A program made the position numbers and the translations under genes. Shown here piece after piece: positions 1 to 4,360 of a DNA stretch of 7,318 bases (the first letter of the stretch is position 1; the number at the start of each line of letters is the position of its first letter). The notes beneath the pieces were generated by a model. The model worked only from the letters and a program-made list of their open reading frames with translations, was not told where the DNA came from and searched no databases. The stretch comes from Lachnospiraceae bacterium (GTDB lineage: Bacteria; Bacillota; Clostridia; Lachnospirales; Lachnospiraceae): the NCBI GenBank assembly GCA_009774395.1, contig VSNQ01000172.1, positions 1 to 7,318 of the forward strand, written 5' to 3'.

Positions 1-429
1 GCAGACATACATAGAGCTACTTTTTATTCGCACTACCATGATGTGTATGACTTATATGAGCAAATGGAACATGACGCTATATCTGAGTTCACTAAATTTA
101 TTAACGATAATCCAGCAGGTCATTACGAAAATATTTATAATTCCATTATTGATTATATTTATGAAAATCCTGCCCTAAGCCGCCTGCTTTTTTTCGGAAA
201 GGGAATTGACCACAAATTTCAAGAGCATATGTATGACATCATCGAAGAAAAATATCTTGAAATATGGATGCAAGAAGAAAATATATCTTCCGTTTCAGAA
301 GAAATGCTCTATATGGCGACATATCATATTCAAGGCTGCCTCTCAATAATCTCACTTTGGATTAAGAATAATTTTTCTACCCCAAAGGAAAAAATAATCC
401 AGCTTATTTATTCTATTGACGCAAGATGA
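1..429 (+). CDS. TetR/AcrR-family transcriptional regulator, 5' part missing
   Basis: The frame is open from base 1 to a TGA at 427-429, giving 142 visible residues; the true start lies upstream of the window. The first residues read ADIHRATFYSHYHDVYDLYE, which matches the recognition helix and following segment of a TetR-type helix-turn-helix (pattern R-x-T-F-Y-x-H-Y-x-D). The rest is helical and fits the ligand-binding/dimerisation half of this family, ending with a segment near visible residues 105-135 (HIQGCLSIISLWIKNN) that resembles the G-xx-xII-xxW-xxN stretch of the DhaS-like TetR C-terminal domain. Such proteins usually repress a neighbouring gene by binding an operator and release it on ligand binding. 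The target and ligand cannot be told, since the upstream side is off-window and no gene follows closely. A GTG at 43 is an internal codon, not the start. Family assignment is confident; specific role unknown. Confidence 0.85.
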   Translation, partial: ADIHRATFYSHYHDVYDLYEQMEHDAISEFTKFINDNPAGHYENIYNSIIDYIYENPALSRLLFFGKGIDHKFQEHMYDIIEEKYLEIWMQEENISSVSEEMLYMATYHIQGCLSIISLWIKNNFSTPKEKIIQLIYSIDAR

Positions 430-486
430 AATATGTCATAAAAGAAATAATTTGTGTGGAGATAAAGAGGGATTCCGTAGTAGTCG

Positions 487-636
487 GCACTGTGCGTAAT
501 GTGCATAACTTGCTTTTTATGGAGTTGTGGGAAAGTCTGTTTGCTGAATGTGAGAAAGCTGCCCTTTCGCTTTTCCATGTTCTGTGAACAGACTTTTCCA
601 TGACAGAATAGAAAGTAATACACATTTCCACGGTGC
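487..636. repeat. Long imperfect inverted repeat (~150-nt hairpin), MITE-like
   Basis: The segment folds back on itself almost completely. GCACTGTG (487-494) pairs with CACGGTGC (629-636); AATGTGCATAACTT (498-511) pairs at 12 of 14 positions with 613-626; GGGAAAGTCTGTTT (529-542) pairs with GAACAGACTTTTCC (586-599); and 546-559 pairs with 569-582, leaving a loop at 560-568. Most mismatches in the inner half are G.T on the + strand. The shape fits a non-autonomous palindromic element or a structured RNA. No clear target-site duplication was found, so the outer limits are uncertain. Confidence 0.6.
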
Positions 637-701
637 TTGTCTTTTGCTCTTTGGTTCGGAATAGTGTGGTGCTGGCGGTCTATCTCTTGTTTTTGGTTAC
701 T

Positions 702-802
702 TATAGTAAACGCATTTTGTATTTGCGTTTTGACTTTTTGTATCTGCTGTGTATTCAATTAGATTTGGATGCAAAACGCAAAGGTATAATTCGTTTACTA
801 TA
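702..802. repeat. 101-bp element with perfect 11-bp terminal inverted repeats, MITE-like
   Basis: TATAGTAAACG (702-712) is the exact reverse complement of CGTTTACTATA (792-802). A second perfect 11-bp pair is nested inside: TTTGCGTTTTG (722-732) with CAAAACGCAAA (772-782). The 9-nt segments between the two stems (713-721 and 783-791) face each other as an internal loop, and the centre is about 39 nt. Both ends carry a TA, which would suit an IS630/mariner-type MITE inserted at TA, but this family link is inference. No transposase is present in the window. Confidence 0.6.
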
Positions 803-831
803 CTTCTTTACCGTACAAGGGCATTGACTTA

Positions 832-986
832 GGAATTGTAAATAAATAACTAGTTAATTTGACGCTGTATCAATATTCATCTGCAAAGAAGATAATCGCA
901 GGCGGAGCGGGCTACGTCAAGATTATCTGATGCCGCAGATGGATATTTAGACAAGTCAAATTGGTGAGTTATTGATTGACAGTTCC
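832..986. mobile_element. Palindromic MITE-like element, copy 1 (155 bp)
   Basis: The element starts GGAATTGTAAATAA and ends TTGACAGTTCC, flanked by TTA on both sides (829-831 and 987-989). The first 32 nt (832-863) and last 32 nt (955-986) are inverted copies of each other at about 25 positions. Inside lie a conserved unpaired GCTGTATCA (864-872), a 12-bp stem ATATTCATCTGC (873-884) with GCAGATGGATAT (935-946), and an inner stem GATAATC (891-897) with GATTATC (921-927). The apical loop is GC-rich. It holds no ORF and no transposase, so any mobility would need a transposase in trans. It could instead be a repeated structured RNA gene. Confidence 0.7.
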
Positions 987-989
987 TTA

Positions 990-1165
990 GGAACTGTTAA
1001 GGAATTATTTGTGGCAATTACGCTGTATCAATGTTTCGCTGCAAAGAACAAATCGCAGGCATAGGAGGCAAGGGCATAAAGGGCAATGCCTTATGTCAAG
1101 ATTATCTGATGCCGCAGATGAACATTTAGACAAGTAATTGTCATGAGTAATTGATTGACAGTTCC
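990..1165. mobile_element. Palindromic MITE-like element, copy 2 (176 bp)
   Basis: A second copy directly follows copy 1, sharing one TTA (987-989) and followed by another TTA (1166-1168). Outer arms are 990-1021 and 1134-1165. The unpaired GCTGTATCA recurs at 1022-1030, and the second stem at 1031-1042 with 1114-1125. A block running from TGTCAAGATTATC through GCCGCAGATG (1094-1120) is nearly identical to copy 1. The apical part is about 21 nt longer and carries its own stem, GGCATAAAGG (1073-1082) with CCTTATGTC (1089-1097). Arm bases differ from copy 1 while pairing is kept. Confidence 0.7.
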
Positions 1166-1182
1166 TTAGTATTTATTAGAAT
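1155..1182 (+). promoter_or_regulatory. Promoter-like site formed by the 3' end of element copy 2
   Basis: TTGACA (1155-1160), inside the terminal inverted repeat of copy 2, is followed after 16 nt by TAGAAT (1177-1182) in the flanking DNA. Both hexamers are close to the sigma-A consensus. The site points toward efp, with a start expected near 1189, which would place the three hairpins at 1187-1294 in the transcript. A nearer efp promoter also exists at 1372-1400. Prediction from sequence only. Confidence 0.45.
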
Positions 1183-1186
1183 TTTT

Positions 1187-1294
1187 GCATAAGAATTTTC
1201 AGTTTTTATGCACACGGGCGTCCAAAGGAAATATGTCAGCAAGCAGACGGACGCCCAACGCGGCGAGTAGTGGAGAAGGACACTTCCCTACTCG
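1187..1294 (+). other. Three consecutive stem-loops upstream of efp
   Basis: Stem 1 is GCATAAGAA (1187-1195) with TTTTTATGC (1203-1211), nine pairs including one G.T. Stem 2 is GGGCGTCC (1216-1223) with GGACGCCC (1249-1256), eight perfect GC-rich pairs with a 25-nt loop. Stem 3 is CGAGTAG (1264-1270) with CTACTCG (1288-1294), with an inner GAAG/CTTC. None is followed by a proper U-tract, so they are not clear terminators. They may be an efp leader structure, a small RNA or another repeat; I do not recognise the family. Confidence 0.5.
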
Positions 1295-1371
1295 ATTATT
1301 ACTTTTCATAGCATTTAAGCTGCCTATACTAACTGTTTTCTGATGAATTTGCGAAATGTAAAAAATAATAG

Positions 1372-1400
1372 TTGAAATGTATCTGATTTTGTTATAAAAT
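1372..1400 (+). promoter_or_regulatory. Predicted efp promoter
   Basis: TTGAAA (1372-1377) is separated by 17 nt from TAAAAT (1395-1400), each one base from consensus. TATAAA at 1393-1398 overlaps as an alternative -10. The expected start, near 1407, would give a leader of about 45 nt including AGGAGG at 1435-1440. Confidence 0.55.
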
Positions 1401-1450
1401 GGTCAATGGATTGTAAATGCGAAAAGTGAATATTAGGAGGAATAATTTTT

Positions 1451-2008
1451 ATGATATCAGCAGGCGATTTTAGAAATGGTATTACGATCGAATACGAAAA
1501 TAGTATTTATCAAATTATCGAGTTTCAGCACGTGAAACCGGGCAAGGGTGCTGCATTTGTTCGTACAAAGCTTAAAAATATTATTAACGGCGGTGTAGTG
1601 GAGAAAACATTCCGTCCTACAGAGAAATGTCCGCAGGCACGAATTGACCGGAAAGATATGCAATATCTGTATGAGGATGGTGACCTGTATTATTTTATGG
1701 ATACAGAGAATTATGAGCAGGTTGGATTGAACGCAGAGAAAATCGGCGATGCCCTAAAGTTTGTAAAAGAGCAGGAAATGGTAAAAGTATGCTCACACAA
1801 TGGTAATGTTTTTGCAATCGAGCCGCCTTTGTTTGTGGAATTGGCAATTACAGATACAGAGCCGGGTTTTAAGGGTGATACCGCTACGGGTGCAACGAAG
1901 CCGGCAACCGTAGAAACCGGAGCAGTTGTATACGTTCCCCTGTTTGTAGAGCAGAATGATATAATTAAAATTGATACAAGAACCGGTGAATATCTTTCTC
2001 GTGTATAA
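1451..2008 (+). CDS. efp: Elongation factor P
   Basis: EF-P is a cytoplasmic translation factor that binds between the P and E sites of stalled ribosomes and promotes peptide-bond formation at proline runs. The 185-residue length is the family norm. The N-terminal KOW-like domain (about residues 1-63) includes HVKPGKGAAFVR, with the loop-tip lysine at K32, the position modified in Bacillus and other bacteria. The OB domain (about 66-125) has the usual MQYLYEDGDLYYFMD. The third domain (about 130-185) ends in the characteristic TKPATVETGAVVYVP and DTRTGEYLSRV. One small oddity is FVEQND near residue 165, where many relatives have a glycine before the aspartate. The start is fixed by AGGAGG at 1435-1440, ten bases before ATG. 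It stands alone: no modification enzyme, pepP or aroQ gene is beside it. No terminator follows immediately; the nearest is at 2224-2286. Confidence 0.97.
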   Translation: MISAGDFRNGITIEYENSIYQIIEFQHVKPGKGAAFVRTKLKNIINGGVVEKTFRPTEKCPQARIDRKDMQYLYEDGDLYYFMDTENYEQVGLNAEKIGDALKFVKEQEMVKVCSHNGNVFAIEPPLFVELAITDTEPGFKGDTATGATKPATVETGAVVYVPLFVEQNDIIKIDTRTGEYLSRV

Positions 2009-2223
2009 TTAATGGGATATAATGTGCAGTACGATATTGTAAGAGATCTTTAAATTTATAATGCTGTTTTATGTTAAAATTATTTGTGGAAAGAATAACA
2101 GAATCCGCTTATTTTTGTAGTGCTTTTTAAGCGAAAATATTTAAGCAAAGAGAAGTTATGATAATAAGCTTTAAGTGAAACTGCGATAATAAGCTGTGGA
2201 AAATGAAGTAAAATAAAAATATT
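2009..2223. other. AT-rich non-coding interval after efp
   Basis: I see no protein gene. GATAATAAGCT occurs twice (2160-2170 and 2185-2195). CGCTTA (2106-2111) can pair with TAAGCG (2128-2133), a weak stem. A consensus TATAAT at 2057-2062 has only a TTGTAA 14 nt upstream, too close for a standard promoter. A minus-strand frame (2127-2321) is rich in F, L and I, runs through the terminator and lacks support. Confidence 0.5.
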
Positions 2224-2286
2224 AAGACAACGAAAAAACGATTTTTTGATATATTTAGAAAATCTTTTTTGTGTTGTCTTTTTTTC
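2224..2286 (+). terminator. Rho-independent terminator, isolated downstream of efp
   Basis: AAGACAAC (2224-2231) pairs with GTTGTCTT (2273-2280). The stem continues through an A-run facing a T-run and a GATTTT/GAAAATC pair. T residues run from 2279 to 2285. It lies about 216 nt after the efp stop, so it may end the efp transcript or an unseen small RNA. The A-rich left side means it could also act on minus-strand transcripts. Confidence 0.7.
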
Positions 2287-2391
2287 GTGGCAGAATTTTT
2301 TGCAGGATATCTAAAAAGCATGGAAAAGAAAACCTATTTCGATCAGTTCAACGCTTTGATGGTAATATTAACTTACGGACGTTATTGACTT

Positions 2392-2556
2392 GAATCCTGG
2401 ATTCTCGAATTTACATGACGACGTGTTCATAAATGTCTGAAATAAGCCATTTCTCGTCATGTTTATGAAACACTCAATTATGACGAGAATTTATGCTGAA
2501 ACTCTTATAAATCAAGCTGTTGACAGTTTTGCCTCGTCACGTTTCCTAGAATCCAG
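2392..2556. repeat. Nested inverted repeat with four TCGTCA motifs
   Basis: Outer arms: CTGGATTCT (2397-2405) is the reverse complement of AGAATCCAG (2548-2556), continued by CATGACGA (2414-2421) facing TCGTCACG (2534-2541). An inner perfect 8-bp hairpin, CTCGTCAT (2453-2460) with ATGACGAG (2480-2487), sits between them. The core TCGTCA thus occurs four times in alternating orientation (near 2416 -, 2454 +, 2481 -, 2534 +). The left tip is itself palindromic (GAATCC-T-GGATTC, 2392-2404). It contains no ORF and could be a MITE remnant or a protein-binding array. Confidence 0.5.
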
Positions 2557-2558
2557 AT

Positions 2559-2938
2559 TGAATGCTATGGAAACATCGAGAGTTCGAGAGTGAAAATTTC
2601 CTGAATGCTATGGAAACATGGAGTGTTCGGGAATAAAAATATCTTGAAAGTTATAGAACATGGAGTGTTTATGAGTAAAAATATCTTGAACACTATGATA
2701 ACATAAGAGTTTGAAAGTAAAAATATCCTGAGTGTTATGGAAACACTGAGAACTTGAAAGTAAAAATATCCTGAGTGTTATGGAAACACTGAGAACTTGA
2801 AAGTAAAAATATTTTGAAAGTTATGGAAACATTGGTTGTTCGAGAGTAAAAATATCTGGAATAGAAACATTGATTGTTTGTGAATAAAAATATTTTGAAA
2901 GTTATGGAAACATTGATTGTTTGTGAGTATAAATTATT
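2559..2938. repeat. Degenerate tandem repeat, nine units of about 43 bp
   Basis: Units begin at 2559, 2602, 2645, 2687, 2729, 2772, 2815, 2858 and 2896, with lengths 43, 43, 42, 42, 43, 43, 43, 38 and 43. The shared pattern is TGAAnGTTATGGAAACAT, then about ten variable bases, then GAGTAAAAATATC. Units 5 and 6 are identical over their first 41 nt, suggesting a recent duplication; unit 8 lacks about 5 nt. A 43-bp period is not a multiple of three, so this is not a repeat protein. Units 5 and 6 can form a small hairpin, AGTGTT/AACACT. It ends about 100 nt before the DUF5688 start. Confidence 0.8.
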
Positions 2939-3036
2939 TAACAATGGAAGAACGAAGGAAATTCGTTTTCTGATAGATGAATTGCTTTACTGCAGACAAC
3001 ATATTTGGGGAATCAACGAAAGGAATGATGATTATT

Positions 3037-3936
3037 ATGGAATTTATAAATTTTACAACAATTGTGAAGAATGAAATTGAAAAGCGGGCGGGAAAAAATT
3101 ACCATGTTCGGTTAAAAGATGTAAGGAAAAACAACGGTATAATATTAAGCGGATTAACAGTAATGCAGGATGACAGCAATATTTCGCCAACAATTTATCT
3201 CAACGCTTATTTTGAAGCATATCAAAGTGGTCAAGCAACTTTGGGTATGGTGATAGATGACGTAATGGAAGTGTATGAAAGAAATCGGGTAAACAGGACA
3301 GTAGATGTGCGTCAATTCCTAAACTTTGATATGGTTAAAAATAGAATTGTATTTAAATTAATTAATACCGAAAAAAATCAGGAATTGCTCAAAGATGTTC
3401 CACATATACCGTTTTATGATTTGTCGATAGTGTTCCAATTCTTAATAACAGAAGAAAATTTCGGTAACGCAACAATTCTGATTCACAATGCACATCTGCA
3501 AATCTGGGGCATTTCTGTAGAAACACTTTATCAAAAAGCACAGCAAAACGCATCTGTTTTAAATCCTTATGAAATTAAAAATATGCAGGAAGTTCTTTGC
3601 GAATATATTCCGGACAAGGAAGAAGATATTGGACAGGCAATAAATAATACGGTTCCTGTTTATGTGTTAAGCAATAAAAATCGTCTATTTGGAGCTTCCT
3701 GTATACTGTATCCAGAATTAATTCGAGATTTTGCACAGGCAGTTGGAAGTGATTTGTATATTATTCCCTCGTCGGTTCATGAAGTCTTACTGCTGCCCAC
3801 ACATGGAACGGAGGAATCAGAAGATATTAAACGTATGGTACAGGAAGTAAATGACACACAAGTCGAAACAGAGGACGTGCTTTCCTATTCTGTCTATTTC
3901 TTTGACAAAGAAAAAAAATCTTTTGCAATATTGTAA
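3037..3936 (+). CDS. DUF5688 family protein
   Basis: A 299-residue protein that I recognise as DUF5688, a family of unknown function found largely in Lachnospiraceae. Family-like blocks are NISPTIYLN (residues 48-56), FKLINTEKN (106-114), HIPFYDLSIVF (123-133), VYVLSNKNRLFGA (208-220) and DLYIIPSSVHEVLLLP (239-254). The last is the best-conserved part that I recall of the family. There is no signal peptide or membrane segment, so it is probably cytoplasmic. The frame is open from an ATG at 2977, but I choose ATG 3037 (MEFINF) because the family normally starts this way. AAAGGA at 3019-3024 lies 12 nt upstream, which is rather long; ATG 3028 is only 3 nt from it and ATG 3025 abuts it. It follows the tandem-repeat array and has no operon partner. 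The family call is strong, the start moderate, and the function not known. Confidence 0.85.
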   Translation: MEFINFTTIVKNEIEKRAGKNYHVRLKDVRKNNGIILSGLTVMQDDSNISPTIYLNAYFEAYQSGQATLGMVIDDVMEVYERNRVNRTVDVRQFLNFDMVKNRIVFKLINTEKNQELLKDVPHIPFYDLSIVFQFLITEENFGNATILIHNAHLQIWGISVETLYQKAQQNASVLNPYEIKNMQEVLCEYIPDKEEDIGQAINNTVPVYVLSNKNRLFGASCILYPELIRDFAQAVGSDLYIIPSSVHEVLLLPTHGTEESEDIKRMVQEVNDTQVETEDVLSYSVYFFDKEKKSFAIL

Positions 3937-4190
3937 CAGACCACATAAATTTTATGATGTTGGCAGGTTTTGTCGTTTTAATATACCAAAAAAGGCGTGG
4001 TTTCAGCACATTATATACTGCATAACGCCAGAATTTACCATACTGTACTGGTTAAACGTATATGACTGGCGTTATGGAGTCAGGTTACTCGGAAATTTTA
4101 ACTGTTAAGCAGTATAAATAGGGAAACGGACATTACAGCATTATATTGGAAGAATTTTCTAAAATATTTAATTTTTTCCTTGATAAATTA
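3937..4190. other. Non-coding spacer between the DUF5688 gene and ppdK promoter
   Basis: No gene is supported. The palindrome CATAAA-T-TTTATG lies at 3944-3956, and the large inverted repeat at 4021-4076 is listed separately. No U-tailed terminator for the DUF5688 gene is evident. The strongly AT-rich tract at about 4157-4190, directly upstream of the ppdK -35, resembles an UP element. Confidence 0.5.
4021..4076. repeat. 56-bp perfect-stem palindrome
   Basis: CATAACGCCAG (4021-4031) is the exact reverse complement of CTGGCGTTATG (4066-4076). Inside, ACCA and TGGT (about 4037-4052) can pair around TACTGTAC. The right side is followed by GAGTCAGG rather than a T-run, so this is not an ordinary terminator. 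It may be a small MITE-like repeat or an operator-like site. Confidence 0.6.
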
Positions 4191-4219
4191 TTGACAATTG
4201 AACATATTATGTTTATCAT
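4191..4219 (+). promoter_or_regulatory. Predicted ppdK promoter
   Basis: A perfect TTGACA (4191-4196) is followed after exactly 17 nt by TATCAT (4214-4219), with AT-rich DNA upstream. Transcription should begin near 4226, giving a leader of about 135 nt before ppdK. This is the best sigma-A-type promoter in the window. Confidence 0.7.
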
Positions 4220-4240
4220 TTATACATGCAGGTTCAAATG

Positions 4241-4324
4241 AATCAGAATCGGTGTTCTGATTTTGATTGGACAGACGGAAAATACCCAATACCATTTGGC
4301 ATAAAGGGTATAAAATAATGGGTA
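4241..4324 (+). promoter_or_regulatory. Structured ppdK leader with alternative pairings
   Basis: AATCAGAA (4241-4248) and TTCTGATT (4255-4262) form a perfect 8-bp hairpin with a 6-nt loop and a short, interrupted T-rich tail. Downstream, ATACCC (4282-4287) can pair with GGGTAT (4306-4311), or TACCCA (4283-4288) with TGGGTA (4319-4324); the two pairings exclude each other. This could be a regulatory leader, but no known riboswitch family is recognised and short complementarity may be chance. Confidence 0.35.
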
Positions 4325-4360
4325 CTGCAAAAGTAAGCAATTCAGTAAAGGAGAAGAACA

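Larger units (their letters stand above)
430..828. other. Gene-free interval with two inverted-repeat elements
   Basis: No reading frame here looks like a protein. The open frames on the minus strand (408-758 and 413-631) have no ribosome site and lie across a long hairpin, so their openness is probably a by-product of the repeat. No U-tailed terminator is seen directly after the TetR stop. The interval contains the hairpin at 487-636 and the inverted repeat at 702-802, listed separately. Confidence 0.6.

Noticed and set aside
408..758. Minus-strand open frames (116 and 72 codons) behind the TetR gene
   Set aside because: They cover the long hairpin at 487-636, have no convincing ribosome site and show no recognisable protein pattern; a repeat explains them better.
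633..827. Plus-strand 64-codon frame
   Set aside because: It runs through the inverted repeat at 702-802, has no ribosome site and an odd composition rich in L, F and Y.
2127..2321. Minus-strand 64-codon hydrophobic frame
   Set aside because: It reads straight through the terminator at 2224-2286; hydrophobicity comes from AT-rich DNA.
2559..2938. CRISPR array
   Set aside because: The repetitive part occupies almost the whole 43-bp unit with only about ten variable bases, units are degenerate, and there are no ~30-nt unique spacers and no cas genes nearby.
2735..2944. Minus-strand 69-codon frame in the tandem repeats
   Set aside because: The 43-bp period shifts frame with every unit and the peptide only mirrors the DNA repeat; no start signal.
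2977..3036. Longer DUF5688 start at ATG 2977
   Set aside because: The extra 20 residues do not fit the family's usual beginning, and no ribosome site precedes that ATG; ATG 3037 matches the family.
2874..3074. Plus-strand 66-codon frame overlapping the DUF5688 start
   Set aside because: It begins inside the repeat array and overlaps the better-supported DUF5688 gene in another frame.
3851..4108. Plus-strand 85-codon frame overlapping the DUF5688 end
   Set aside because: It overlaps the DUF5688 gene out of frame and runs across the palindrome at 4021-4076 with no ribosome site.
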